Of a stretch of DNA of 64,000 nt, positions 51,931-60,796 are shown piece after piece. A model generated the notes under the pieces. It worked only from the letters and a program-made list of their open reading frames with translations, was not told the DNA's origin and searched no databases. Made by a program: the position numbers and the translations under genes. The stretch lies in assembly GCA_049568075.1 (NCBI GenBank), contig CP144911.1, one strand, 5' to 3'. This DNA comes from Gottfriedia sp049568075. Lineage in GTDB: Bacteria > Bacillota > Bacilli > Bacillales > Bacillaceae_G. Numbering within the stretch: the stretch's first letter is position 1; each line of letters starts with the position of its first letter.

Positions 51931-51958
51931 ATAATACAGAGATAAAGAAAATTGTAAA
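51931..51958 (-). promoter_or_regulatory. Predicted sigma-A promoter, leftward riboswitch operon
   Basis: On the minus strand TTTACA and TATTAT are 16 bp apart, just upstream of the leftward riboswitch. Confidence 0.55.
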
Positions 51959-51997
51959 GGAATAAATTTTTACAAAAAAAATTTTTAAAAAAAACTC

Positions 51998-52026
51998 TTT
52001 ACATGAAAAAAACATCGCCGTATAAT
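51998..52026 (+). promoter_or_regulatory. Predicted sigma-A promoter of the kdp operon
   Basis: TTTACA at 51998 and TATAAT at 52021 with a 17-bp spacer, immediately before the rightward riboswitch. Confidence 0.8.
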
Positions 52027-52042
52027 CAAGTCAGCAAAATAA

Positions 52043-52180
52043 ATATCGGCTTAATTACGATTATCGTAAGCGGAGGAACCAATTTTTTGGGGTTAATTTT
52101 ACATGAATGTAGAAGGGATGAGATACTCTTTCGCCATCCTACCCGACAGCTAACTTCGTAGGCTAAAGCGAGGGAGGTCA
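52043..52180 (+). promoter_or_regulatory. c-di-AMP (ydaO/yuaA) riboswitch, rightward, kdp leader
   Basis: Conserved ydaO elements: AAGCGGAGGAACC, TGGGGTTAAT, AGAAGGGATGAGA...CGCCATCCTACCCGACAGCTAACTTCGTAGGCTAAAGCGAGGG. It lies between the kdp promoter and the kdp genes, so c-di-AMP should shut down this high-affinity K+ importer. Confidence 0.95.
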
Positions 52181-52212
52181 ATAGACCGCCTAATTTGAGC
52201 GGGTTTTTTTAT
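52178..52212 (+). terminator. Expression-platform terminator of the kdp riboswitch
   Basis: CCGC pairs with GCGG across CTAATTTGA, followed by GTTTTTTT. The left arm also pairs with the preceding GGAGGTC, a possible antiterminator. Confidence 0.75.
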
Positions 52213-52357
52213 TGCATTTTTTTGCAGTAAAATTACCTGAGCAAATAATAAAGTAGGTCTTTTTATTTTGTTATTAAATGGTAAATTCTGGATGTTTTAT
52301 AGAAAAGATTAGGGAGACAGAACACAAAGAGAGCTTTATGCTAGCTAGGTGTTAGGT

Positions 52358-52488
52358 AGACCAATGAATACTTTTCTTCCAAATTTCAATTAACTAAAAC
52401 TTAATTAGGGATAAACATGATTGTTTTTGTTTATAGCCCTTTAAATTTAGTTAATTTGTTGGAGGATTAGTATCCATTGGTCTTTTTT
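52358..52488 (+). other. Long imperfect hairpin (131 nt) ending in a T run, kdp leader
   Basis: Successive segments on the left pair in order with segments on the right. AGACCAATG-ATAC pairs with GTAT-CATTGGTCT; CTTCCAA with TTGGAGG; AATTAACTAAA with TTTAGTTAATT; GGG-ATAAACA with TGTTTAT-GCCC. The right end runs into TTTTTT. It may be a second attenuator in the kdp leader or an inserted miniature inverted-repeat element. Confidence 0.75.
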
Positions 52489-52558
52489 ATTGTTCAGAAA
52501 TAGGCTGGAAAACATGAAATAAATGAAATTAGTGATTGAAGAAAGGGGAATTGCAGTG

Positions 52559-52642
52559 ATGAATGATCTTACAATGGTGAGTTTAATGGTTATCGTTTTT
52601 TCAATATTTTGGGTATTTACAATATTTTGCGAAAAAGCGTAA
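52559..52642 (+). CDS. Membrane micropeptide upstream of kdpF
   Basis: A 27-residue protein (MNDLTMVSLMVIVFSIFWVF... ending CEKA) with one predicted membrane helix, preceded by GAAAGGGGAAT; a GTG directly before the ATG could also start it. It lies 12 bp before kdpF. Size, single helix and position resemble KdpF, but the sequence differs. Possibly a second small regulatory subunit of the Kdp pump; not proven. Confidence 0.6.
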   Translation: MNDLTMVSLMVIVFSIFWVFTIFCEKA

Positions 52643-52654
52643 GGGGGAAATTAA

Positions 52655-52732
52655 ATGCTTATTCCAGCAATAATAGGGATCGTTCTTATTCTATATTTAG
52701 TTTTTGTATTAATTAAACCAGAGAAATTTTAG
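52655..52732 (+). CDS. kdpF: KdpF, small subunit of the Kdp potassium pump
   Basis: A 25-residue single-helix protein (MLIPAIIGIVLILYLVFVLIK, ending PEKF) with AAGGGGGAAA upstream. The Tyr-Leu...PE-F pattern and the position just before kdpA are typical of KdpF, a lipid-like stabiliser of the KdpABC complex. Confidence 0.88.
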   Translation: MLIPAIIGIVLILYLVFVLIKPEKF

Positions 52733-52764
52733 TATTTAATTTAACATTTGGGAGGAGTTTTTAA

Positions 52765-54444
52765 ATGTCGATGGGGATTTTACAAGTAGTTGTTACACTA
52801 CTGATTATCGTTTTATTAGTTAAGCCAGTAGGTAGCTACCTTGTTAAAGTATATGACAATGAAAAAACAGGGCTAGATCGCTTTTTTGGACCTTTTGAAA
52901 GATTAATTTATCGATTAATTGGTGTAAGAGAAGATGAAAAAATGGGTTGGAAAAAATATGTTTTGGCAATGTTACTTTCTAACTTTGTCATGTTGGTAAT
53001 TTTATACGCAATCTTTAGATTTCAAAAATATTTGCCTTTTAATCCCGATCACATAGGTAATATGCCATCAGCTTTGGCATTCAATACAGCAACTTCTTTT
53101 ATAACAAATACAAACTGGCAAGCGTATAGTGGTGAAAATTCATTATCATATTTTTCACAAATGATGGCTATTACATTCCCAATGTTCACTTCAGCGGCAA
53201 CTGGTTTTGCGGTTGCTATCGCATTTATTAGGGGATTAGTAGGGCGTCAAGATAATCTAGGAAACTTTTATGTTGATTTAATTCGTTCAATTACTCGTGT
53301 ATTTTTACCTATATCGTTTATAGTTGCCCTATTTTTAGTATTTCAAGGTGTGCCACAAACCTTAAAAGGTACCGTAGATGCAACAACAATTGAAGGGGTT
53401 AAACAAGTAATTACTAGAGGACCGATAGCTGCACTTGAATCAATTAAACATATAGGAACGAATGGTGGAGGGTTTTTTGGTACAAATGCTGCTCATCCAT
53501 TTGAAAATCCTACTCCTTTATCAAATTTAGTTCACATTGTATGTATGATGCTTTTACCAACTTCATTAGTTTATGCATTTGGTGTAATGGTTAAAAACAA
53601 AAGACAAGGGTGGACAGTATTTGCTGCAATGGGCATTTTGTTTATAGGGCTTCTTACAGCGGTATTTGTTGCAGAGTATAATGGTACTCCAGCATTACAA
53701 GCACTTGGTATTCATGGGAATATGGAAGGAAAAGAAGTTCGATTTGGAATTTCTGAATCAGCTTTATTTACAGCCGTTACGACTGCTGCCACTACTGGAT
53801 CAGTTAACAATATGCATGATTCATTAACGCCTATTGGTGGAATGATACCACTTGCTGAAATGATGTTAAATAATGTGTTCGGTGGTAAAGGTGTAGGATT
53901 ATTAAATGGCTTATTATATGTAATCTTAACAGTCTTTATATGTGGGTTAATGGTAGGAAGAACACCAGAATTTTTAGGAAAGAAAATTGAAGCAAAAGAG
54001 ATTAAACTAGCATCCATTGCGATTTTAACACATCCTTTAATTATCTTAGTTCCAACTGCTTTAGCATTGGCTTTAAAAGGACCAGTTTCTTCTATATTAA
54101 ATCCCGGGTTCCATGGTTTATCTGAAGTGTTATACGCCATTACTTCTGGAGCTGCGAATAATGGATCGGCATTCGGTGGATTAACAGCTAATACTGATTT
54201 TTATAATATCGTCATCGGATTAGTTATGTTATTTGGTCGATATATTTCTATTATTGCTATGTTAGCAATTGCTGGATCGTTTTCTACTAAGAAAACTGTT
54301 GCAGTAACGTCTGGAACATTCCGAACAGATACACCTTTATTTACTGTTATTTTAATTGCGATTATTTTAATCGTTTGTGCATTAACGTTTTTCCCAGTAC
54401 TTGCACTAGGACCAATCGCTGAACATTTAGGAATGTTTAAATAG
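52765..54444 (+). CDS. kdpA: Potassium-transporting ATPase subunit A
   Basis: A 559-residue membrane protein, the K+ channel-like subunit of Kdp. Four pore-type repeats are visible, including FNTATSFITNTNWQAYSGE, IKHIGTNGGGFFGTNAAHPF, VTTAATTGSVNNMHDSLTPIGG and ITSGAANNGSAFGGLT. Start ATG behind GGGAGGAG. Full length for the family. In an operon with kdpF, kdpB and kdpC. Confidence 0.97.
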   Translation: MSMGILQVVVTLLIIVLLVKPVGSYLVKVYDNEKTGLDRFFGPFERLIYRLIGVREDEKMGWKKYVLAMLLSNFVMLVILYAIFRFQKYLPFNPDHIGNMPSALAFNTATSFITNTNWQAYSGENSLSYFSQMMAITFPMFTSAATGFAVAIAFIRGLVGRQDNLGNFYVDLIRSITRVFLPISFIVALFLVFQGVPQTLKGTVDATTIEGVKQVITRGPIAALESIKHIGTNGGGFFGTNAAHPFENPTPLSNLVHIVCMMLLPTSLVYAFGVMVKNKRQGWTVFAAMGILFIGLLTAVFVAEYNGTPALQALGIHGNMEGKEVRFGISESALFTAVTTAATTGSVNNMHDSLTPIGGMIPLAEMMLNNVFGGKGVGLLNGLLYVILTVFICGLMVGRTPEFLGKKIEAKEIKLASIAILTHPLIILVPTALALALKGPVSSILNPGFHGLSEVLYAITSGAANNGSAFGGLTANTDFYNIVIGLVMLFGRYISIIAMLAIAGSFSTKKTVAVTSGTFRTDTPLFTVILIAIILIVCALTFFPVLALGPIAEHLGMFK

Positions 54445-54476
54445 TAGCAATCATAACGAAAGAGGGGATTGATCAT

Positions 54477-56516
54477 ATGGCTATAGAAAATAAGCCTATT
54501 TCAAAAGAGATAAAAACTCAGGCAATCATCGATTCATTTAAAAAGTTAAATCCACTTGTTATGATAAAAAATCCAGTCATGTTTATAGTTGAAGTGGGTA
54601 CTTTTATTACTTTAATACTTTCTTTTAAACCGGATATATTTGGAATTAGTACAGTTGGAAGACCATATAATATTGCGGTATTCTTGATTCTATTATTTAC
54701 TGTCCTTTTCGCAAACTTTGCAGAAGCAATTGCAGAGGGTCGCGGAAAAGCGCAGGCAGATACGTTAAGAAAAACGAAATCAGAAACAAATGCAAAGTTA
54801 AAACAAAAAGATGGATCATATATAGAAGTACCATCAACTTCATTAAGAAAAGGAGATATCGTTCGAGTTGATACAGGCGAAATTATTCCTTCAGATGGAG
54901 AAATTATTGAAGGTTTAGCTTCCATCGATGAATCAGCTATTACTGGTGAATCTGCACCAGTAATTAAAGAAGCAGGTGGAGATTTTTCATCTGTAACTGG
55001 TGGTACTCGAGTAGTATCAGATTATATTATTGTTAAAATCTTAACTGATCCTGGTGAATCATTTATTGACCGTATGATTTCATTAGTTGAAGGAGCTGCT
55101 CGTCAAAAGACACCGAATGAAGTTGCATTAACTACTCTATTAGCTGTATTAACATTAGTATTTTTAATCGTCATTATGACACTTGTACCAATTGCTAATT
55201 ATTTAAATGTCTCAATAGATGTAGCAACTTTAATTGCCTTACTCGTTTGTTTGATCCCGACTACAATTGGTGGATTACTTTCTGCAATCGGTATTGCAGG
55301 GATGAACCGTGTTACACAATTTAATGTTTTAGCGATGTCTGGTAAAGCTGTTGAAGCTGCTGGAGATATTGATACGATGATTTTAGATAAAACTGGAACA
55401 ATTACATTTGGTAACCGAATGGCGAGTGAATTCATTCCAGTTGGAACAATAACAGAAAAAGAAGTTACTTTTGCTTCTTTAAGATCATCTGTAAAAGATG
55501 AAACACCAGAAGGACGTTCAGTTGTGGAGTTAGCTCATAAAAATGGGGTGAGTTGGAATGAAAATGAATATATAGATGCAGAAATTATTGGATTTACAGC
55601 TGAGACTAGAATGTCAGGCTTAAATTTAAAAGATGGAACTGAAATTCGAAAAGGAGCAGTAGATGCAGTTAAAAAATTTGTAACTGCAAAAGGTGGCTTG
55701 ATTCCTAATGGACTTGAAGAAAAAGCAAATATCGTAGCAAAAGCAGGAGGAACACCACTTGCAGTTGCAATTAATAATGAAATATACGGTGTTATTTATT
55801 TAAAAGATACTGTAAAACCAGGTTTGAAAGAGCGATTTGAAGAGTTAAGAGCAATGGGAATCAAAACTGTGATGTGTACTGGAGATAATCCATTAACAGC
55901 TGAAACTATTGCGAGAGAAGCAGGTGTTGATGAGTATATTGCAGAAGCAAAACCCGAAGATAAAATTGCTGCTATTAAAAAAGAACAAAATGAAGGTAAG
56001 CTAGTTGCAATGACTGGTGATGGAACAAATGATGCCCCTGCTCTAGCACAAGCTGATGTTGGTTTAGCGATGAATTCAGGTACGATGGCTGCGAAAGAAG
56101 CGGCTAACATGATTGACTTAGACTCAGATCCTACTAAACTATTATCTGTCATTGCGATTGGTAAGCAGTTGTTAATCACTCGTGGTTCTTTAACAACATT
56201 TTCAATCGCAAATGATATTGCGAAATATTTCGCGATAATTCCAGCTTTATTTATTATGGCAATACCACAATTAGATTATTTAAATATTATGGGATTGAAT
56301 TCACCAAAGTCTGCAATCCTATCAGCATTAATTTTTAATGCAATCATTATTCCTCTCCTCATTCCTGTTGCAATGAAGGGTGCGAAGTATAAACCAATGG
56401 ATGCAAATAAATTATTATCTAAAAACTTATTAATCTATGGACTTGGTGGAGTGATTGCTCCGTTCATTGGAATTAAGTTAATTGATCTGCTTGTATCTAC
56501 ATTGCATTTTGTTTAA
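54477..56516 (+). CDS. kdpB: Potassium-transporting ATPase ATP-binding subunit B
   Basis: A 679-residue P-type ATPase. Phosphorylated aspartate in MILDKTGTITFGN (about residue 304), actuator motif ITGESAPV, CLIPTTIGGLL in the membrane core, and hinge TGDGTNDAPALAQADVG. Hydrolyses ATP to drive K+ import through KdpA. Begins at ATG after AGAGGGGATTGATC. Confidence 0.97.
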   Translation: MAIENKPISKEIKTQAIIDSFKKLNPLVMIKNPVMFIVEVGTFITLILSFKPDIFGISTVGRPYNIAVFLILLFTVLFANFAEAIAEGRGKAQADTLRKTKSETNAKLKQKDGSYIEVPSTSLRKGDIVRVDTGEIIPSDGEIIEGLASIDESAITGESAPVIKEAGGDFSSVTGGTRVVSDYIIVKILTDPGESFIDRMISLVEGAARQKTPNEVALTTLLAVLTLVFLIVIMTLVPIANYLNVSIDVATLIALLVCLIPTTIGGLLSAIGIAGMNRVTQFNVLAMSGKAVEAAGDIDTMILDKTGTITFGNRMASEFIPVGTITEKEVTFASLRSSVKDETPEGRSVVELAHKNGVSWNENEYIDAEIIGFTAETRMSGLNLKDGTEIRKGAVDAVKKFVTAKGGLIPNGLEEKANIVAKAGGTPLAVAINNEIYGVIYLKDTVKPGLKERFEELRAMGIKTVMCTGDNPLTAETIAREAGVDEYIAEAKPEDKIAAIKKEQNEGKLVAMTGDGTNDAPALAQADVGLAMNSGTMAAKEAANMIDLDSDPTKLLSVIAIGKQLLITRGSLTTFSIANDIAKYFAIIPALFIMAIPQLDYLNIMGLNSPKSAILSALIFNAIIIPLLIPVAMKGAKYKPMDANKLLSKNLLIYGLGGVIAPFIGIKLIDLLVSTLHFV

Positions 56517-56540
56517 TTCATTGGAAATGGAGGATTTAAT

Positions 56541-57101
56541 GTGAAATCAGTTATGGTTGCGATCAGAGCATCTATTGTATTGTTATTAATTTGTGGATTA
56601 GGTTATCCATTAGCTACAACGGGGGTTGCGCAAGTAATTTTCCCGAAACAAGCAGATGGTAGTTTAATAGAATCAAATGGAAAAGTTACAGGCTCTAAAC
56701 TATTAGCTCAAGAATTTAAAGGACCTGAATGGTTTCATTCAAGAGCATCTGCAGCTAACTATAATCCTACTGCTTCAGCTGCAACAAATGCGGCGGTTGC
56801 TTCTAAAGGATACGTTAAAGCAACAGAAGATAAAATAAATGAGTTGAAAAAAAACAATAGTGATTTAGGTAAAACAATCCCGGCGGATTTAGTCACTACA
56901 TCTGGATCGGGTTTTGACCCAGATTTATCACCAGAGGCAGTGAAAGCGCAAGTACCTAGGGTTGCTAAGGCAACAGGTATATCTGAGGATAAATTAATAT
57001 CGTTGATAAATCAGCATACAAAAAATCGTCAATTAGGAATATTTGGTGAGCCGCGTGTGAATATATTAGAATTAAATTTAGACTTACAGAAAATAAGATA
57101 G
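56541..57101 (+). CDS. kdpC: Potassium-transporting ATPase subunit C
   Basis: A 186-residue protein with one N-terminal membrane helix (about 8-28) and an extracellular domain with GSKLLAQEFKGPEWFHSRASAANYNPTAS and FGEPRVNILELNLDL, the KdpC signatures. Starts with GTG behind ATGGAGG. A short GGAGAG/CTCTCC hairpin with T run follows the stop. Confidence 0.96.
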   Translation: MKSVMVAIRASIVLLLICGLGYPLATTGVAQVIFPKQADGSLIESNGKVTGSKLLAQEFKGPEWFHSRASAANYNPTASAATNAAVASKGYVKATEDKINELKKNNSDLGKTIPADLVTTSGSGFDPDLSPEAVKAQVPRVAKATGISEDKLISLINQHTKNRQLGIFGEPRVNILELNLDLQKIR

Positions 57102-57102
57102 A

Positions 57103-57125
57103 GGGGAGAGTATTCTCTCCTTTTT
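57103..57125 (+). terminator. Short terminator-like hairpin between kdpC and the KdpD-like gene
   Basis: GGGGAGAG pairs with CTCTCCTT (two G-U) around TATT, followed by TTT. Probably partial, lowering expression of the downstream sensor-like protein. Confidence 0.6.
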
Positions 57126-57158
57126 CCCTATATATATATATAGAAAGGAGGAAAAACC

Positions 57159-59477
57159 TTGAGCGATGAACAGTTTCGTAGGAAAACTCCTGAGGAATTG
57201 TTAGAATCCATACGGAATATCAAAAAAGGAAGACTTAAGATCATAATCGGTGCTGCAAGTGGTGCTGGAAAAACATATCACATGCTCCAAGAAGGTAATG
57301 TATTAAAAGAACGTGGAATTGATGTTGTAATTGGTTTAATCAATGTAACAAACCGTCAGAAAACGATTGAACAAATTGGTTGTTTGGAAAAAATGCCTAC
57401 TATTAATTGGGAGGAAAAAGAATCAATTAAGCAAGACTTAGATTTAGATGCAATTGTAGCAAGAAATCCAGAAGTAGTGCTTGTGGATTCATTGGCTCAT
57501 CAAAATCGACCAGGTGCAATGTTTCCATCCCGTTTAGAAGATATTAATTTTTTAATATCTAAAAATATTAGCGTAATTACAACGATGAATATATATGAAA
57601 TAAAAGAAGTTAATGACGAAGCTGAGAAATTGACCGGTGGCAATGTTAAGGGGAATTTATTTGTGGCAGAAGATACTTTGTCATTGGCAGATGAAGTAAA
57701 GTTATTAGATGTTACTCCTGAAGTTATTTTACAAAGATCAAAAGAAGATGGAAAAATAAATCGTCATTCATTATTACATAAAAGTAATTTAGCAGTTCTT
57801 CGTGAACTTTCACTTCGATTCATAGCTAGCGAAGTGAATGATGAACTTGATGAATATCGAGAAAAGCACGGTATAGTAGGACCATCTGGAGCATCGGAAA
57901 AAATATTAGTTACTGTTCAATATCATTGGAATGGTTCTATTTTAGTACGAAGAGGTCAGCAAATTTCAAAAAGATTAGGTGGAGATTTACATGTAGTATG
58001 TTTTCGACCACCTAACAAAAAATTTACAAATGATGAATTAACTTTTAAACGTTCGATTATAAAACTTGTTGAAAAAGTTGGAGGGGATTTTGTAGAATTA
58101 CCATTGAATAGTAATTCAATTGCAAATGAAATAGTGAAATTTGCAATTAGTAGTAATATTACAAGCATTGTATTAGGTCAATCAAAGAGGAGTCGTTGGG
58201 AAGAGATTATAAATGGTTCTATTGTTAATAAAATACTAAGAAAAATTAAAAGTATAGATGTGTTTATTGTTGCCGATCGAGCGGAAAAAGATGGAGAAAG
58301 AGTACTTCCTACAATGCAAGTAAATAAAGAAATAGTAGATCCATATCGTCGGTTGAGTCCGCAAGAGCTGAAACAGGAAATTCATAAAATTAAACGAGGA
58401 TCATTAAAAGTTTATATCGGAGCTGCTCCTGGTGTTGGAAAAACTTACACGATGTTAAGGGAAGGAAATGAATTAAAGAAAAAAGGGATTGATATTGTAA
58501 TTGGCCTACTTGAAACTCATGGTAGAAAAGAAACAATGGAAAAAGTAGAAGAATTAGAAATTATTCCGAGAAAAGTCATTCCCTATAAAGAAACTTCTTT
58601 AGAAGAAATGGATACTGAGGAAATCATACAAAGAAATCCGGAGGTAGTTTTAATAGATGAACTTGCCCATACGAATGTCCCTGGGAGTAAATTTAATAAG
58701 CGATATATGGATGTTGAAGAAATATTGGAAGCTGGAATTTCCGTCATTTCTACTATGAATATTCAGCATGTTGAAAGTTTAAACGATAGTGTCGAACAAA
58801 TAACCGGTGTTAGAGTTAGAGAAACAGTACCTGACAATATACTAAGAGATGCCAATGAAATTGAATTAATTGATATTTCACCAAAAGCACTAAGGCAAAG
58901 AATGAGAGAAGGAAGAATTTATGCTCCTATAAAAATAGAACAATCACTAAATCACTTTTTTAAAACTGGAAATTTGATTGCTTTGAGGGAGTTAGCGCTT
59001 AGAGAAGTAGCTGATGATGTAGATGAACGCTTAGAAGCTTGGGAACGAGATTTAACACTTAGAGGACCTTGGAGACAAGAGGAAGTAATTTTCGTTTGTG
59101 TAAATTTAAAATCTAATAGTGAAAGACTGATCCGTAGAGGATTTCGAATAGCGTATCGGCTAAAAGCTAAATTGTATGTAGCCTATGTTAAAGAACAGGG
59201 TAAAATATCTGAAGGAGAGCAACTTTTATTAAAAAAATTAAAAGAGTTAACTGAACGATTAGGTGGTTCTTTTGAATTGTATGAGACAACTGATCGACGA
59301 CACCTATTTATTGAATTAGTAAAAAACATCCATGAAAAAAAGACGACTCATGTCATTATAGGACAATCAGCTCGTACTAGATGGGAAGAAATAAAAACAG
59401 GTTCGATTGTTCAAAGACTGTTAAGGGAGTTAAGATATTTAGATGTTTTAGTAGTTGCAGATCAAAGTACAAAATGA
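57159..59477 (+). CDS. Tandem-duplicated KdpD-like sensor (two KdpD-N/USP modules, no kinase)
   Basis: A 772-residue soluble protein formed by two copies of the KdpD N-terminal unit, each a KdpD ATP-binding domain plus a universal-stress-protein domain. Copy 1 (about 1-385) has GAASGAGKT at residues 31-39 and VLVDSLAHQNRPG. Copy 2 (about 395-772) has the canonical GAAPGVGKT at 421-429 and VLIDELAHTNVPG. USP parts end with matching RWEEI-GSIV segments in both. The membrane helices and histidine kinase of true KdpD are missing and no kdpE lies nearby. In Bacillus cereus-group species short kinase-less KdpD proteins accompany kdpABC; here two seem fused, the first with altered motifs. Start TTG behind AAAGGAGG. 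Confidence 0.88.
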   Translation: MSDEQFRRKTPEELLESIRNIKKGRLKIIIGAASGAGKTYHMLQEGNVLKERGIDVVIGLINVTNRQKTIEQIGCLEKMPTINWEEKESIKQDLDLDAIVARNPEVVLVDSLAHQNRPGAMFPSRLEDINFLISKNISVITTMNIYEIKEVNDEAEKLTGGNVKGNLFVAEDTLSLADEVKLLDVTPEVILQRSKEDGKINRHSLLHKSNLAVLRELSLRFIASEVNDELDEYREKHGIVGPSGASEKILVTVQYHWNGSILVRRGQQISKRLGGDLHVVCFRPPNKKFTNDELTFKRSIIKLVEKVGGDFVELPLNSNSIANEIVKFAISSNITSIVLGQSKRSRWEEIINGSIVNKILRKIKSIDVFIVADRAEKDGERVLPTMQVNKEIVDPYRRLSPQELKQEIHKIKRGSLKVYIGAAPGVGKTYTMLREGNELKKKGIDIVIGLLETHGRKETMEKVEELEIIPRKVIPYKETSLEEMDTEEIIQRNPEVVLIDELAHTNVPGSKFNKRYMDVEEILEAGISVISTMNIQHVESLNDSVEQITGVRVRETVPDNILRDANEIELIDISPKALRQRMREGRIYAPIKIEQSLNHFFKTGNLIALRELALREVADDVDERLEAWERDLTLRGPWRQEEVIFVCVNLKSNSERLIRRGFRIAYRLKAKLYVAYVKEQGKISEGEQLLLKKLKELTERLGGSFELYETTDRRHLFIELVKNIHEKKTTHVIIGQSARTRWEEIKTGSIVQRLLRELRYLDVLVVADQSTK

Positions 59478-59585
59478 TGGTTTCATTTTCAAAAGTTGTA
59501 GCATGAAATGATTATATTTGATGCTTTTTTATTTATTTCTTTAGAATTAATGTCACCATAATTAAAAAAATTAATATTAAAACCC

Positions 59586-59616
59586 TTGACCTAAAGTAAG
59601 GTTTAGGCTGTAATCT
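59586..59616 (+). promoter_or_regulatory. MerR-type promoter with 19-bp spacer and CCTAAA-N6-TTTAGG operator
   Basis: TTGACC at 59586 and TAATCT at 59611 are 19 bp apart, the over-long spacing that MerR activators correct. Between them lies the palindrome CCTAAA-GTAAGG-TTTAGG at 59590-59607. The MerR gene in the same operon (60382) is the probable regulator. Confidence 0.8.
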
Positions 59617-59658
59617 CTGATTAGTAAGCAACAAAATAATAAATCGGAGGAAATAAAT

Positions 59659-60369
59659 ATGACAAAATTTGCTTTTGTAACAGGTGCTAATAAAGGAATT
59701 GGATTAGAAGTAGTTCGCCAGTTGGCGGAAGAAAATTATCATGTATTTTTAGGTGCTCGAAATGAAGAGCTCGGGATTAAAGCAGTGCAGACTTTAGGTT
59801 TATCAAATATTACATTTATTCAGGTTGATGTTTCTAGCACACAATCTATTCAGGATGCTTTAAATAATATTTCAAAAGTAACTGACCACTTAGATCTATT
59901 AATAAATAATGCAGGGATCGCACCAGATTTTCATATTTTACCAAGTGAAATCAAACTTGAAACTTTACGTCAAGCATTTGAAGTGAATTTCTTTGGAACA
60001 TTCCAAATGATTCAAACTTTTTTACCTCTGGTTAAAAACTCTGAACGTGGAAAAATTATTAATGTTACGACAGATATGGCATCACAAACATTATTTGATC
60101 GTGGAGAAACTGCATTAATCAATATACTTGGTTATAATTCTTCAAAAACTGCTAATAATTCATTAACACTTACATTTGGGAAAGAATTTGGAAGTAATGG
60201 TCCTGAAATTTTTGGTGTTACACCAGGTTTTACAACGACAGATCTAAACGGAAATGCACCTGGAGGCAATACATCTGCAGAAGGTGCTAAAATTATCACA
60301 GGCTATGCAGTAAGTAATTTAAACTACAATGGAAAAATTCTAAATGCAAAAGGAATTATGCCTTGGTAA
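59659..60369 (+). CDS. Short-chain dehydrogenase/reductase (SDR)
   Basis: A 236-residue classical SDR. NAD(P) motif TGANKGIGLEV at the N-terminus, NNAGIAPDF near 87, catalytic Ser region INVTTDMAS and Tyr/Lys in YNSSKTANN. Resembles carbonyl-reductase-like members. Starts behind CGGAGG, and the MerR gene follows after 12 bp. Probably induced by, and acting on, a reactive carbonyl or xenobiotic sensed by that regulator (inference). Confidence 0.88.
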   Translation: MTKFAFVTGANKGIGLEVVRQLAEENYHVFLGARNEELGIKAVQTLGLSNITFIQVDVSSTQSIQDALNNISKVTDHLDLLINNAGIAPDFHILPSEIKLETLRQAFEVNFFGTFQMIQTFLPLVKNSERGKIINVTTDMASQTLFDRGETALINILGYNSSKTANNSLTLTFGKEFGSNGPEIFGVTPGFTTTDLNGNAPGGNTSAEGAKIITGYAVSNLNYNGKILNAKGIMPW

Positions 60370-60381
60370 GGATGAGGGTAA

Positions 60382-60750
60382 GTGGAATATACAATTGGAC
60401 AAGTAGCAAAGTTGAATAGCTTAACAATTTCTCAATTAAGATACTATGATAAACAAGGCTTGTTACCTTTTCTAAAAAGAACTGAAAGTGGAGACAGAAT
60501 TTTTAATGAAGACGCACTTAAATTTATCGAGATGATCTTATGCTTAAAAAACACAGGTATGCCTATTAAGAAAATAAAGCAATTTGTTGATTGGTCAATG
60601 AATGGAGAGGAAACGTTACTACAACGTTTAGAATTGATGAAACAGCAAGAAAGAAATGTTTTAGAACAAATAAAGGAAACAGAAGAAAATTTAAAGAAAA
60701 TTCAGCGGAAAATTGCGAAATATGAACTTGAGATTAATGATAGTAATTAA
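60382..60750 (+). CDS. MerR-family regulator
   Basis: A 122-residue MerR protein starting at GTG behind GAGGGTAA. Winged helix YTIGQVAKLNSLTISQLRYYDKQGLLPF, then NEDALKFIEMILCLKNTGMPIKKIKQF and a coiled coil. No cysteine pair suitable for metal binding is evident, so an organic ligand or drug is more likely than a metal. Expected to control its own operon through the 19-bp-spacer promoter at 59586. Confidence 0.9.
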   Translation: MEYTIGQVAKLNSLTISQLRYYDKQGLLPFLKRTESGDRIFNEDALKFIEMILCLKNTGMPIKKIKQFVDWSMNGEETLLQRLELMKQQERNVLEQIKETEENLKKIQRKIAKYELEINDSN

Positions 60751-60753
60751 AAT

Positions 60754-60784
60754 TAAAAAGACAACGATTTAGTTGTCTTTTTTA
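60754..60784. terminator. Bidirectional terminator
   Basis: AAAAAGACAAC pairs with GTTGTCTTTTT around GATTTA; serves the MerR operon and the leftward antiporter gene. Confidence 0.92.
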
Positions 60785-60796
60785 ATTGGATTGAAA

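Noticed and set aside
57159..59477. Complete KdpD histidine kinase of a KdpDE two-component system
   Set aside because: No membrane helices, HisKA or ATPase domain follow the USP parts, and no response regulator gene is adjacent.
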